A stretch of DNA of 64,000 nt from Telluribacter roseus (GCF_017355915.2 NZ_JAFEUV020000003.1:504858-568857), one strand, 5' to 3'; numbered from the stretch's first letter, positions 34,126 to 43,986 are shown. Program-made: numbers and translations. The notes: generated from the sequence alone by a model not told the origin.

Positions 34126-35418
34126 TCAGCGTCGGCGGTTCCATTCGACGGTTCGGTAGCCTACCAGGAGGTCTGAGCGTCCGGCCGGTGGTCTGAAATA
34201 GACCAGTATGTCATAGTCATTCTCGGTATTAACGTAGTTGCCTTCAATTTGACCTTCGTCGGGTGATTTTGATCCTTTCTCCACCACGGCATAGTTATAA
34301 TTAACTACCCCCTGTTTGAGTAATATCACCGCGTTGTAAGCCTGGAGGTCGCGGTTGTAGGTCATTCGGTTGAGGTCGTTGAGCAGCCACAGGTTAAAGG
34401 CCCCGTTGACGTACAGGGCAGCCCCCGGCATCTCGGGCATACGCAGGGTAAATACCACAGGTGTATAGTCCGCTTCCACACTACCATTGCCCGACTCTCG
34501 GTGGTCCACGATGTACTGACCGTTGAAGTCGTCCATGCTCAGGTACCCACCCGTGGCACGAGGCTCATCCCGCGAAAGTATGAGTCGTGTAAACTCGCCC
34601 AGCCGCTCTATCTCGTAGATACCAAAGCCGCGGGCGGCCAGCGTACGACTGTCAAAGTAGCGGTATTCATTGCCGCCCTGAAAGGTATTCTCCAGATTGA
34701 AGAACTGATACTCAAGTACCTGATCAAAAGGCCGGACATTGGTAGGCTTGAAGCCGGTCTTGGCATTGTCCCAGCGGAAGTTCTTCCGGATGACGACCTT
34801 CAGGTCAGTCTGGGGCGAAATGAGCCGGTAGCTTTTATAATCAATACTGAAATCAATCTGCTGGTGCGAAAACTGCTCCTGTATCCCCTGTGAGAAACGG
34901 GCCTGAGCTGCTATATTTACTTTATTCTCATAGAACATAAAGCGTCTCGACAGGACGGGCTTCCGCTCCCGTTCGGAATAGACTACCAGCACGTAGTTGC
35001 CGGATAGCTTTACCCGTGGTACCTCAAACCGATAATGATAGTAGGGAACCTTGGTACTGAACGACTGGGCAAAGGTAGTGATGGGGTAGTCGTTGTACTC
35101 GTAGGTGTACTCGATATCGTTCAGGTCGGAGCGACTCCAGTCGGCGTTGCAGTGGATGATCTTGGCCCGAAAGCCCCGGTAGTCGGCCGTGAGGTCATCA
35201 AACTCCAGGATAAGCGGCCGGTCAGCGGCAAGAGGCAGGATGGCCGGACTCAGGAACCGCCGGGGATCTTCGGGATTATCTGCCGCCGGATACAGCATTG
35301 CCGTCTTGATGGTCTCGCTATAGATATAATCCTCCAGCCTGACCTCAGCCGTAGTCTGGGCGAGGCTGACCTGGGTGGTAACTACTAAATATATAAATAG
35401 AGCAATAATACGCTTCAT
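34126..35418 (-). CDS. Type IX secretion system plug protein (DUF5103)
   Basis: From ATG 35,418 the protein has 430 residues with a signal peptide ending at SLAQ (about residue 19). It matches DUF5103 proteins: VRLEDYIYSETIKTAMLYP early, FDDLTADYRGFRAKIIHCNADW and a C-terminal Ig-like part ending in DLLVGYRTVEWN. The Flavobacterium homologue plugs the SprA outer-membrane channel of the T9SS. A frame extension to 35,472 precedes the signal peptide and is unlikely to be used. The M43 protease at 57,207 carries the T9SS sorting tail this machine exports. Confidence 0.9.
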   Translation of the reverse strand: MKRIIALFIYLVVTTQVSLAQTTAEVRLEDYIYSETIKTAMLYPAADNPEDPRRFLSPAILPLAADRPLILEFDDLTADYRGFRAKIIHCNADWSRSDLNDIEYTYEYNDYPITTFAQSFSTKVPYYHYRFEVPRVKLSGNYVLVVYSERERKPVLSRRFMFYENKVNIAAQARFSQGIQEQFSHQQIDFSIDYKSYRLISPQTDLKVVIRKNFRWDNAKTGFKPTNVRPFDQVLEYQFFNLENTFQGGNEYRYFDSRTLAARGFGIYEIERLGEFTRLILSRDEPRATGGYLSMDDFNGQYIVDHRESGNGSVEADYTPVVFTLRMPEMPGAALYVNGAFNLWLLNDLNRMTYNRDLQAYNAVILLKQGVVNYNYAVVEKGSKSPDEGQIEGNYVNTENDYDILVYFRPPAGRSDLLVGYRTVEWNRRR

Positions 35419-35642
35419 GAATATCAGGTTTGGCGGAGTAACAGGCGTTGGAAGGAAGGCATGTTGTTGCACTATACCTATGATCTAGCCTGCGAGTAAT
35501 TTTTATATAAAACGTTCAAATTACTGTGCCTGCTATGAAAGTAAAACATACCAGGACTTCTTTTACGTCCTTTTTGATAAAAGAGTATATTAAAGCTAAT
35601 TTTTATTGAAGAGCACCTAAACTATTCCCAGTCTAAAACCAA

Positions 35643-36929
35643 ATGAAAAAGGTACTACTAATACTACTGATGGGAGCTGCGTTGGAGGCCGCCAGCCAGT
35701 CGTTGAGCCCCGTTGAGAAGAAAATAATTGAACACGTCGCTACCAACATGCCCAAAACCGAAAAGCTACTGGAAGAGGTAGTGAACATCAACAGCGGTAC
35801 GCTGAATAAAGAGGGCGTACGGCAGGTAGGGGAGCGACTGGGGAAGGAGTTTGAAGCGCTGGGATTCACCACCGAATGGGTATCACTGCCTGACTCACTC
35901 AACCGGGCGGGGCATCTGGTGGCTTATCGTAAAGGTACCAAAGGTAAGAAGCTGTTCCTGATCGGCCACCTCGATACGGTATTCGAAAAGTCGATGCCTT
36001 TTACGCCCTATACCCGCCTCAACGACTCCACCGCTACCGGTCAGGGCGTTAATGATATGAAGGGAGGAGATGTACTGGTGGTGGCGGCTTTGCAGGCGCT
36101 GCATTCCCAGGGACTACTCGACGATACGTCTATTACCATCTACTTCACGGGCGACGAGGAAAGCAGCGGCAAGCCTACGAGCATCAGCCGGAAAGACTTC
36201 ATTGAGCGGGCCAAACAGCACGATATAGCTCTGGCCTACGAAAATGCCCAGGGATTCAGCATAGCGACTACGGCACGCCGCGGGATCAACGACTGGCGAC
36301 TGACTACCTACGGCAATACCGGCCACTCGTCGGGTATATTCTCCAGGTATGCCGGGTACGGAGCAATCTATGAGTCAGCCCGTATTCTGGACCAGTTCCG
36401 CGTGCAATTGAGCCAGGAAAAGTACCTGACCTTCAATCCGGGCGTAATCGTGGGCGGTACGGAAGTAAACTATGACCCCATGCAGGACAAAGGCGAAGCC
36501 GTAAGTAAGACCAACATCATCTCTAAAAAGGTAATGGTTACGGGCGACCTGCGCTACCTGACCGACGCGCAGAAGAATGCGGCCCGGGCCAAAATGAGAG
36601 CTATAGTAGCTAAGAGCTTGCCGGGGACCCGCGCTGAGATCACCTTTACGGATGGTATACCGTCCATGGAGCCTACGGCCGGCAACGCCAGAGTACTGCA
36701 GGCCCTGGATAAGGTAAGCCGTGATATGGGGCTGGGTGCCGTGAAGGCGGGTGATCCGGGCTCACGCGGAGCCGGTGATATCTCGTATGTAGCCAAGTAC
36801 CTGGATAGCTTGGATGGTCTGGGGGCTTCGGGCAAGGGAGCTCACGCGCCCGGCGAAACCATCAACCTCAAAGAGTACCCCGCCCTGATCCAGCGCTCCG
36901 CACTGCTGATCTACCGCCTGACGCGCTGA
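35643..36929 (+). CDS. Secreted M20 family metallopeptidase (glutamate carboxypeptidase-like)
   Basis: This 428-residue protein has a signal peptide (cleaved near residue 19) and an M20 zinc peptidase: GHLDTVF (H109, D111), GQGVNDMKGGD (bridging Asp138) and TGDEESSG (catalytic Glu172, ligand Glu173). An inserted dimerisation domain follows. It resembles CPG2-type carboxypeptidases that release C-terminal glutamate, for example from folates or peptides. It ends 66 bases before the Uma2 gene. Confidence 0.9.
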   Translation: MKKVLLILLMGAALEAASQSLSPVEKKIIEHVATNMPKTEKLLEEVVNINSGTLNKEGVRQVGERLGKEFEALGFTTEWVSLPDSLNRAGHLVAYRKGTKGKKLFLIGHLDTVFEKSMPFTPYTRLNDSTATGQGVNDMKGGDVLVVAALQALHSQGLLDDTSITIYFTGDEESSGKPTSISRKDFIERAKQHDIALAYENAQGFSIATTARRGINDWRLTTYGNTGHSSGIFSRYAGYGAIYESARILDQFRVQLSQEKYLTFNPGVIVGGTEVNYDPMQDKGEAVSKTNIISKKVMVTGDLRYLTDAQKNAARAKMRAIVAKSLPGTRAEITFTDGIPSMEPTAGNARVLQALDKVSRDMGLGAVKAGDPGSRGAGDISYVAKYLDSLDGLGASGKGAHAPGETINLKEYPALIQRSALLIYRLTR

Positions 36930-36969
36930 GTACTTGGTGGGGCAGGCAAAGATTTTGATTCTGTTTATG

Positions 36970-36977
36970 TATTTTTG
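36970..36977 (+). promoter_or_regulatory. Promoter -7 box of the Uma2 gene
   Basis: TATTTTTG fits TAnnTTTG and lies 18 bases before the ATG at 36,996. Confidence 0.45.
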
Positions 36978-36995
36978 GTAAAACAGCCGGAAGTT

Positions 36996-37574
36996 ATGAC
37001 TGCACAACCTCAGAAATACTACTCCCCGGAGGAGTACCTGGAACTGGAACGGGAAGCTGATTACAAAAGCGAGTACTACCGGGGCGAGATATTTGCCATG
37101 GCCGGAGCCGGTCATAACCACAACCGGATCGTGGAGAACCTTACCGGTGAGTGTTACATTTACTTTAAAGGTAAGTCCTGCCGTACCTATTCCAGCGACC
37201 AGCGGATACACATTCCGGCTAATGGCTTGTACACCTACCCAGACCTGATCGTGGTATGTGGGAAGAATGAGTACCTGGATGACAAGAAAGATACTATCCT
37301 TAACCCGACTGTACTGATAGAGGTACTTTCGGAAAGTACCGAAGCCTACGACCGGGGTGAAAAGTTTCACTTTTACCGCAGTATACCTGCGCTTAAAGAG
37401 TACGTACTGATCAACTCTCGTGCGGTGGCCGCGGAGGTATTCCGGAAGAATGATGAGGGCATCTGGATGCTGGCCTCAGAGGCCTATGCCATTGACAAGA
37501 ACATTGAACTGGCTAGCGTAGGGCTCACACTGGCCATGCAGGACATCTACGCCCAGACGGAGGACCTGGTGTAG
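36996..37574 (+). CDS. Uma2 family endonuclease-like protein (DUF820)
   Basis: This 192-residue protein has the restriction-endonuclease-like fold of Uma2 proteins: YYSPEEYLELEREADYKSEYYRGEI, then TYPDLIVVCG (PD of the PD-(D/E)xK site) and PTVLIEVLSEST (ExK-like strand). Most are lone genes that expand in cyanobacteria and some Bacteroidota; their role is unknown. The ATG at 36,996 is preferred over the TTG at 36,975. Confidence 0.9.
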   Translation: MTAQPQKYYSPEEYLELEREADYKSEYYRGEIFAMAGAGHNHNRIVENLTGECYIYFKGKSCRTYSSDQRIHIPANGLYTYPDLIVVCGKNEYLDDKKDTILNPTVLIEVLSESTEAYDRGEKFHFYRSIPALKEYVLINSRAVAAEVFRKNDEGIWMLASEAYAIDKNIELASVGLTLAMQDIYAQTEDLV

Positions 37575-37610
37575 GTATGGCATAACATAAATAGAAACTC
37601 CAGTATTAAT

Positions 37611-37653
37611 AAAAAGGGAAAGCCCGTACGACATCGCACAGGCTTTCCCTTTT
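37611..37653. terminator. Bidirectional terminator of the Uma2 and ABC-F genes
   Basis: AAAAGGGAAAGCC/GGCTTTCCCTTTT stem with a 16-base loop, between convergent genes. Confidence 0.85.
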
Positions 37654-37711
37654 CATCTATCAGTGAATCATTCTTCGCTACTTTTCATTTCTCACTTTTC
37701 ACTCATCAACC

Positions 37712-39649
37712 TTACCCTGCTAGTTCCTCTACTTCCAGCATGGCTACTTCCCAGGCTTCGGTTGTAGCGGCCAGCTTTTTCTTAGTATGGGCGTAATCGT
37801 CGTTGAGCTTATTCAAAGTGTCTTTTTCGTGGTACGAGCTGGGGTCGGCCAATTTGGCTTCCAGTTCCTTTTTCCGCTTCTCCAGTTCAGTAATCTTCGC
37901 CTCCAGTTCCTCTACCTGCTTCTGAGCTTGTTTCAGAGCCTTCTGGCTTTCGCCGTTCGAGCTGGTGTTCTTCTTAGGTTCAACCGGCTGAGGAGCCTTT
38001 ACCTGCGGTGGGGCACTGCTTACTATTGATTTCTCACTTATAGCCGACTGTATTCCACGTTCTTCCAGCCAGATGTTATATTCTTCGAATGTACCCGGAT
38101 ACTCCTTGATCTGATGATCTTCGATGTACCAGATCTTATTCGCGATATTCTCTACAAAATAACGGTCGTGCGAGACTACAATATAGCTACCCTCGTACTG
38201 CTGCAGCGCCTGGATCAGGATGTTCACCGACTGCATGTCGAGGTGGTTGGTAGGCTCATCAAGCAGCAGGAAGTTGGCCTGTGACAGCAGTACCTTCGCC
38301 AGCGCTACCCGTGACTTTTCACCTCCCGATAGTACCTTGATTTTCTTGAACACATCGTCACCCGAGAACAGGAAGCAACCCAGTACCGTCCTGAGCTCAG
38401 TTTCGGTCTTGGTAGGGTTAGCGTATTTCAGCTCTTCGATGAGGTTGTGCTCGATGTTAAGTGATTCCAGCTGGTGCTGCGCGTAGAACGTAAACGATAC
38501 GTTGTGACCCAGACGGCGCACGCCCTCGATAGGCTCAGTACCGGCTACTACGCGTAGAGCGGTAGATTTACCCCGTCCGTTGGCACCAATCAGGGCGATC
38601 TTATCACCACGCTCCATGCTGATGTTGGTACGGTCCAGAATCACCTTCTCGCCGTAAGCCTTGGATGCATTCTCGAGCTGGAGTACGTGACGTCCCGGCT
38701 GGGTCGTAAACTGGAACCGGAAGTGTACACGGGCGTTTTCGTCCAGTACTTCGTCTACTACATCCATGCGCTCCAGCGATTTTACCCGGCTCTGTACCTG
38801 GCGTGACTTACTGGCCTTGGCTTTAAAGCGCTCGATAAAGCGCTCCGTCTGGCGAATCTTGGCCTGCTGGTTTTCGTAAGCGCCGCGCTGTATCTCGTTG
38901 CGGAGAGCTTTTTCTTCTATATAGAAAGAGTAGTTACCCGAGTACAAATTCAATTTAGCCCCTGATACTTCTACAATGGTATCCACCACATTGTCCAGGA
39001 ACTCTCTATCGTGTGAAACCACGATGACGGCACCTTCGTAGCTTTGTATATATTTTTCTACCCACTGGATAGAGGGAAGGTCCAGGTGGTTGGTAGGCTC
39101 ATCAAGCATGAGGAGCGAGGGCTTCTGCAGGAGTAGCTTGGCTAGCATTACCCGCATGCGCCAGCCTCCCGAGAACAGTCGAAGGGGCCTGTGCAGATCG
39201 TCGGTCGAGAAACCCAGACCTTCCAGAATGGCCTCAGCCTTAGACTGGATCGTGTAACCGTCCAGGGCCTCAAATTCATCCTGTACACGGGCCAGCTTAT
39301 CCACGAGTTCGTCGCGGTAGTTGTGCTCCATGTCGTGCAGGATCTTATCCATCTGTACCTGTAGCTGATTCTGCCGCTCGAAGGCCTGCATTGCTACCGA
39401 CAGGATAGAGTCGTCGCTCTGGTAGGAAAGCAGATCCTGATTCAGAAATCCAATGCTACAGTCACCCGACTTGGAGATAGAACCTCCGTCGGGCTGGTAT
39501 TCGCCAATGATCAGTCGCAGCAGGGTTGATTTGCCCGTTCCGTTCAGACCAATAAGTCCAATTTTCTGCTTGGGCTTGATGTGCAGCGAAGCACCTTCAT
39601 AAAGGGCACGGTCGCCGAGGTAGTAATCGAGGTTGGTTATCGCAATCAT
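37712..39649 (-). CDS. ABC-F family ATPase (ribosome-associated)
   Basis: This 645-residue protein has two ABC domains: Walker A GLNGTGKST (about 34-42) and GANGRGKST (about 354), signatures LFSGGWRMRVMLAKLLL and VLSGGEKSRVALAKVLL, and Walker B LLMLDEPTNHLD / LLLDEPTNHLD. Between them is the P-site tRNA interaction linker with many Arg and Lys, and at the end a coiled coil (about 555-640). No membrane segment exists. Similar proteins (Uup/YheS type) rescue stalled ribosomes. Confidence 0.93.
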   Translation of the reverse strand: MIAITNLDYYLGDRALYEGASLHIKPKQKIGLIGLNGTGKSTLLRLIIGEYQPDGGSISKSGDCSIGFLNQDLLSYQSDDSILSVAMQAFERQNQLQVQMDKILHDMEHNYRDELVDKLARVQDEFEALDGYTIQSKAEAILEGLGFSTDDLHRPLRLFSGGWRMRVMLAKLLLQKPSLLMLDEPTNHLDLPSIQWVEKYIQSYEGAVIVVSHDREFLDNVVDTIVEVSGAKLNLYSGNYSFYIEEKALRNEIQRGAYENQQAKIRQTERFIERFKAKASKSRQVQSRVKSLERMDVVDEVLDENARVHFRFQFTTQPGRHVLQLENASKAYGEKVILDRTNISMERGDKIALIGANGRGKSTALRVVAGTEPIEGVRRLGHNVSFTFYAQHQLESLNIEHNLIEELKYANPTKTETELRTVLGCFLFSGDDVFKKIKVLSGGEKSRVALAKVLLSQANFLLLDEPTNHLDMQSVNILIQALQQYEGSYIVVSHDRYFVENIANKIWYIEDHQIKEYPGTFEEYNIWLEERGIQSAISEKSIVSSAPPQVKAPQPVEPKKNTSSNGESQKALKQAQKQVEELEAKITELEKRKKELEAKLADPSSYHEKDTLNKLNDDYAHTKKKLAATTEAWEVAMLEVEELAG

Positions 39650-39890
39650 AGGACAAAGGTACGGCGAAAGTATGAATATCAGTGACTCACACCAGAGGAA
39701 TAGTAAATAGTTTATCCATAAAAATAACGGATAAAAGAGTGCAGTTGGTTCAGTGCTAGTATACCAGTTTCAACTAATAGTTCAATTTTGACGGTTGATC
39801 CCCTAAAAGCTACAACTCAATCCAATGCCGCTTTTGGGAGCGGAGCTTTTGCAACATTTTTGCTGAAAATAATTACTACATCTAATAGCC

Positions 39891-40499
39891 ATGAAAAAAG
39901 TATTCATTCTTTCGCAGTTAGCCCTGGTTTTGGGGGTATTCAGTTTCTTTATGATGAGTTGCCAGGAAAGCGGTGGTGAAGGCTCACCATTGGAGCCAGG
40001 AGGATTTGGAAACAATCCACGCTCTAAAGTACCCGCCGAACTGGTAGGAGCTTACTGGCATGTGGGCACGTTTTCGATGACCAACTTCACCAAGTACGAT
40101 GGTAGCTACGGCGGCAACGCCAATGAGGTGGCGACCGGGTACCGGTTTGTCAACGACAAGGGCGATGCGGAGCAGTACTTCTACTGGACCAAGAACAGCA
40201 CCTACTGCCGCGACCAGATCCTGGGCTACCGTAAAGGTACTGTGGTATTTGATACTCAGAAAAAGACCTTTACCTTCTACGCCGCCAGCGGATACTACCG
40301 CCGGTATAGTTCCTGCGGAACCAGCCAGTCGCCGGGCTACGGGGAGAAAAAAACGTACGGAGCGGAGGATCTGTATCCCAACTACAAGGCCCACTACGAC
40401 AACTATGAAATAGTCAAAGAGAACGGTAAAACCATCTGGCGCATCCGGTTCGAGGACAATTCAAAGCTGGACTACATGCGCACCGAGGAGCCTAAGTAG
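39891..40499 (+). CDS. Hypothetical lipoprotein
   Basis: This 202-residue protein has a lipoprotein signal (lipobox MMSC, Cys24), a Gly/Glu-rich linker with LEPGG and a beta-rich domain containing GTFSMTNFTKYDGSYGGN, QYFYWTKNSTYCRDQ and YYRRYSSCGTSQ; the two mature-part cysteines may form a disulfide. No family is recognised. It is probably anchored at the outer membrane. It stands alone, upstream of the nitrate cluster. Confidence 0.7.
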   Translation: MKKVFILSQLALVLGVFSFFMMSCQESGGEGSPLEPGGFGNNPRSKVPAELVGAYWHVGTFSMTNFTKYDGSYGGNANEVATGYRFVNDKGDAEQYFYWTKNSTYCRDQILGYRKGTVVFDTQKKTFTFYAASGYYRRYSSCGTSQSPGYGEKKTYGAEDLYPNYKAHYDNYEIVKENGKTIWRIRFEDNSKLDYMRTEEPK

Positions 40500-40627
40500 C
40501 TAGTATAGTAAGTGTGTTATAGAGTATCTTCTAATAATTGGTGTTGAAGGTTGTTGAAAAAGGGAAACGGGAATCTTTTCATCCAAACAATGTTGTAGTT
40601 TTATCCTGATAAAACCGACAGAAGGCA

Positions 40628-41254
40628 ATGAATAACCTGTTTCCCATTTTTCTTAAGCTCAACAATGACGACCTGCACACTCTCATCGTGGGAGGCGGCT
40701 ACGTGGGGTTGGAAAAGATAACGGCGGTACTGGACAATGCTCCCGAGGCTACCATTACTCTGGTAGCACCCGAGATCCGTGATGAGATTCGTACGATCGC
40801 CAGTGAGAAGCCACGTGTAACGCTAATTGAGAGAAAGTTCGAAGATCAGGATCTGGATGAAAAGGACCTGGTGATCGTGGCTACTAATGATAAGGAGGAG
40901 AACAAGCGGATCAAAGCCGTAGCCCGTGCCCGCCATATCCTGGCCAACGTGGCCGATACACCCGACTACTGCGACTTCTACCTGTCATCAGTGGTTAAGA
41001 AGGGGAATCTGAAAGTAGCTATCTCTACCAATGGCATGTCGCCTACGCTGGCCAAGCGCCTGCGCGAAGTACTAACCGACGCCCTTCCCGACGATCTCGA
41101 AACGGCTATGCAGCAACTCCGCGAAGTGCGCGAACTACTACGGGGTGACTTTGCCTACAAAGTAGAAGAGCTAAACCGAATTACGGAGGTATTGGTTAGT
41201 AAAGGAGAAAAGGCGGCCGCCGCTGCGGAGGAAAGCAAGAAAGGAGAAGAGTAA
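40628..41254 (+). CDS. Precorrin-2 dehydrogenase / sirohydrochlorin ferrochelatase (CysG N-terminal type)
   Basis: This 208-residue protein has the CysG/Met8 N-terminal layout: NLFPIFLKLNNDDLHTLIVGGGYVGLEKI (NAD-binding), then VIVATNDKEENKRI and CDFYLSSVVKKGNLKVAISTNGMSPTLAKRLRE. It oxidises precorrin-2 and inserts iron to give siroheme, the cofactor of the nitrite reductase at 51,920. The methyltransferase half of CysG is the separate CobA gene at 50,873. Confidence 0.92.
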   Translation: MNNLFPIFLKLNNDDLHTLIVGGGYVGLEKITAVLDNAPEATITLVAPEIRDEIRTIASEKPRVTLIERKFEDQDLDEKDLVIVATNDKEENKRIKAVARARHILANVADTPDYCDFYLSSVVKKGNLKVAISTNGMSPTLAKRLREVLTDALPDDLETAMQQLREVRELLRGDFAYKVEELNRITEVLVSKGEKAAAAAEESKKGEE

Positions 41255-41341
41255 TTAGCGAAAAGTACTTTGTGAACTAAGAATTCTGTGGGTTATAGTC
41301 ATACACAGACTATCGAATTCAGAATTCATAATTTTAAGCAC

Positions 41342-41941
41342 ATGCTACACGGACTGGTATTGAGTGGGGGAGAGAGCCGCCGGATGGGGCAGGACAAAGG
41401 ACTTCTGACTACGGATCAGAAGCCTTGGGTAGTTCAGGCGGCCCGGTTGCTGGAGAGCCTGTACCTGCCCGTGACCGTCGTGGTGCGTGAGGCTCAGTTA
41501 GAGCCTTATTCAGAGTTGGTTCAACCACCGATTGAGCTGGTTATGGATGCTGATTTATCCATTGGTGGGCCGTTAAAAGGTATGCTTACAGTACATCAGC
41601 TTTACCCTAACCACGACTGGCTGGTACTGCCCTGTGACATGCCGGATATGACAGCCGGTATCTTGTCTAATCTTATAGACTTCTATAAAGCCAATCCTGA
41701 CTGCACCGCCTGGGCTTTTAGGGATGAGGCACGCTGGCAGCCGCTACCGGGTATATATTCAGCACAACTACTGTCGCATCTGTTGGAAAAACTACATAAG
41801 GACGAGCTACGCCAGACGGGCCTTAAGCAGATACTGGAAGAAGGATATACCGGAGAAATGCCCGTGCTGGAAGACTTCAAGCCAGCCTTCCAAAACTATA
41901 ACTCACCAACTGATCTGGAAGGTAGAGATCAAAGCTGGTGA
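41342..41941 (+). CDS. mobA: Molybdenum cofactor guanylyltransferase
   Basis: This 199-residue protein (ATG 41,342; an upstream GTG in frame is less likely) has GLVLSGGESRRMGQDKGLL, the nucleotide-binding loop of MobA, followed by LPCDMP with the metal Asp. It joins GMP to molybdopterin, giving the bis-MGD cofactor needed by the nitrate reductase at 44,065. It lies 87 bases after the siroheme gene in the same direction. Confidence 0.9.
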   Translation: MLHGLVLSGGESRRMGQDKGLLTTDQKPWVVQAARLLESLYLPVTVVVREAQLEPYSELVQPPIELVMDADLSIGGPLKGMLTVHQLYPNHDWLVLPCDMPDMTAGILSNLIDFYKANPDCTAWAFRDEARWQPLPGIYSAQLLSHLLEKLHKDELRQTGLKQILEEGYTGEMPVLEDFKPAFQNYNSPTDLEGRDQSW

Positions 41942-41964
41942 GTCACTTGTTTTAGTATGATCTT

Positions 41965-42435
41965 TTATTGAATCCCAAACTCTCTCAACGCCCGCGGGAA
42001 GTTCTTGCCTTCGTGTCCTGAGCGGCTCAGCTTCACCAACGCGAAGCGTTGCAGGGTATTAAGCTGCAGCCATTGGTCGAGCGTTAGTGGAGTACACTCC
42101 CATTCCAGCGCTTTTTGCTGAATCTCGTCGGGTACCTCACTGACTACGTCCCAGGCCGCATCTACGGGAGGAAGTTGGCTGGCCTCGTGCCCCGTACGCT
42201 GCCTGACCAGCTCTTCAAGGTACTCCCGATAATCAGCAATCTCAGCTTCGGTATGACAGGGCAGATAAGCCAGTTGCTCTTTTTCCTCCACGCTTAGCTT
42301 CACCCACTCGGGTAGTTTCAGCTTAATGCCGCAAGTATCGAGCTTGTACCGCACGATCATCGGGATACACCGGAAGGTGTCTACAAAATCGCTTTCAAAC
42401 TTAAAGAAATGAGTCTCGATGGCTAGTATGTTCAT
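41965..42435 (-). CDS. Nitrate reductase-associated protein
   Basis: This 156-residue protein matches the conserved nitrate-reductase-associated family (PF09655): FESDFVDTFRCIPMIVRYKL near the N-terminus, then KLKLPEWVKLS and YLPCHTEAEIADYREYL. The family occurs next to assimilatory nitrate reductases in cyanobacteria and Bacteroidota; its function is unknown. It follows the rubredoxin-fusion gene by 38 bases on the same strand. Confidence 0.85.
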   Translation of the reverse strand: MNILAIETHFFKFESDFVDTFRCIPMIVRYKLDTCGIKLKLPEWVKLSVEEKEQLAYLPCHTEAEIADYREYLEELVRQRTGHEASQLPPVDAAWDVVSEVPDEIQQKALEWECTPLTLDQWLQLNTLQRFALVKLSRSGHEGKNFPRALREFGIQ

Positions 42436-42473
42436 TGTTTCTCTTCGGCTAAAATATAAAAACTATCTCTTTG

Positions 42474-43946
42474 TTACCCTATTTCCTCCACCTCACTGCT
42501 AAGCTCTACCAGTTGCATGTCAGCCTTAGCGGCATCACAGGTGGGACAGGTGTAGCGGTCGGGCAGCTGCTCGAAAGGTACACCGGCAGGTACTTCATTC
42601 AGAACATCGCCGTAGCGTTCGTCATAGATGGTGAGGCAGTGAGAGCACTGGTGACCGTATATAGCTGGACTGCTAACCGGGGCGGCCGCTTCTTCCTCGT
42701 TGAATCGAACTACTTCCAGATTAGACATATACCGGCGGGCACTGAATTTGCGACACAGACGCTCCAGTTGGGCAGGAACGTGGATTTTCAGGAGCCCCTT
42801 TTCAAACAGGTAGTAGGTACGGCTGTTGGGGTTGAAGTTGTCGGTAAAATAGATATCGTACACACTGAAAAGCGACAGTTGGCCTATCTGAAACAGGGGA
42901 CGCTTCCGTACCAGTACCGAGCCAAATACCTCCGACTTGGGACGGGTCTGGATGCCAAAGCACAGGCCGAAAGTACGGGTGTCGTGCTTATCGAAAAAGC
43001 GTACTATGTAATTCTTAAGTTGAGCTCCTTCTTCATTATGATCTTCGGTTTGCCAGGCCAGTTCGTTGGCCGCGTGACGCACGTTGATGTTGTTCCGGCC
43101 CAGTACCTGACTCCACTGCGTCCGGTTCTTCTCTTCAATCCCTTTGATGATCAGTGACTTCCAGGGGGTAATGCAGATCTCGCCAATGCGGGTTTTCAGG
43201 CACAGCGTACATACATCCAGCAGGAATGAGATAGAAAACTGCTCGTCGCGGCGGTACAGTCCCAGCCAGGTACGCTGTCCGTAGCGGTTAAAGCCTTCAT
43301 AGTAGGGGAGGGTAAAGTCAGGTAGCTCTACCTCGCCAGTGGCAGGTTGCGTGATGAATTTGCGTTGGCCCGTTACAGACTGGTACAACGACTCCTCGTC
43401 GCGGTGTCCCTCCGAAAGCATGGCTTCTTCCACACTACGAGCCAGACGGGCAATATCGTTGGTATAGATGAGCTCGCGCCAGCGAAACACCGAATTACTC
43501 TGCTTGGGGCGCACGTACAGGTACCAGAAGTGGGGTACCGCCGAAGCTATGAAGTTGAGGTTTCCGGTAAAGAACGGAGTGAAACTCTGGTTGGAGTCGG
43601 ACAGATTGATCTTTAGCTGAGGCTGGTAGTCAAAGCCGTCCAGTACCATATGATACTCGCTTTCGCTCAACCACTGTCCCGTCCGGAATACTTCTTCGGC
43701 ACAGTAGGAGCTGATAATATTGGGATACCGCTCCGTATTAAGTTCGTAGCTTATCTGTTTCTTTTTCAAGTCCTGCTCCAGGAAGCGCATGTCTTCGTAG
43801 TGCACGGTCATGAGCAGCTGCTGGCGGGCGCCAAAGCGTACCTTCCGGACTTTGGCTTCGTAAGCCAATGACAGGATATCGTGCAGGGTACCCGGTGATA
43901 CAATGCCGCCGGGTATATTGATCTTTACGTTATAATAGTCGCGCAT
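42474..43946 (-). CDS. Nitrite/sulfite reductase-like protein fused to rubredoxin
   Basis: From ATG 43,946 the protein has 490 residues. Two ferredoxin-like half domains of the NirB/sulfite reductase family are present (IPGGIVSPGTLHDILSLAYE near residue 10; SFLLDVCTLCLKTRIGEICI near 240), but the C-x5-C plus C-x3-C cysteines that bind the 4Fe-4S/siroheme centre are missing. The C-terminus (about 430-475) is a rubredoxin with CSHC and CPTC pairs. Inferred role: electron carrier or assembly factor for the nitrate or nitrite reductase, not a reductase itself. Confidence 0.8.
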   Translation of the reverse strand: MRDYYNVKINIPGGIVSPGTLHDILSLAYEAKVRKVRFGARQQLLMTVHYEDMRFLEQDLKKKQISYELNTERYPNIISSYCAEEVFRTGQWLSESEYHMVLDGFDYQPQLKINLSDSNQSFTPFFTGNLNFIASAVPHFWYLYVRPKQSNSVFRWRELIYTNDIARLARSVEEAMLSEGHRDEESLYQSVTGQRKFITQPATGEVELPDFTLPYYEGFNRYGQRTWLGLYRRDEQFSISFLLDVCTLCLKTRIGEICITPWKSLIIKGIEEKNRTQWSQVLGRNNINVRHAANELAWQTEDHNEEGAQLKNYIVRFFDKHDTRTFGLCFGIQTRPKSEVFGSVLVRKRPLFQIGQLSLFSVYDIYFTDNFNPNSRTYYLFEKGLLKIHVPAQLERLCRKFSARRYMSNLEVVRFNEEEAAAPVSSPAIYGHQCSHCLTIYDERYGDVLNEVPAGVPFEQLPDRYTCPTCDAAKADMQLVELSSEVEEIG

Positions 43947-43955
43947 GGGTTTTTG

Positions 43956-43986
43956 TGCTTTAGGCAATAGGCTGTATGCTTTAGGC
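43956..43986 (-). repeat. 31-base leader motif, copy A (upstream of the rubredoxin fusion)
   Basis: On the minus strand this reads GCCTAAAGCATACAGCCTAT and onward, ending 9 bases before the ATG. It matches 27 of 31 bases of the motif just before nirD (54,524-54,554). Confidence 0.7.
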
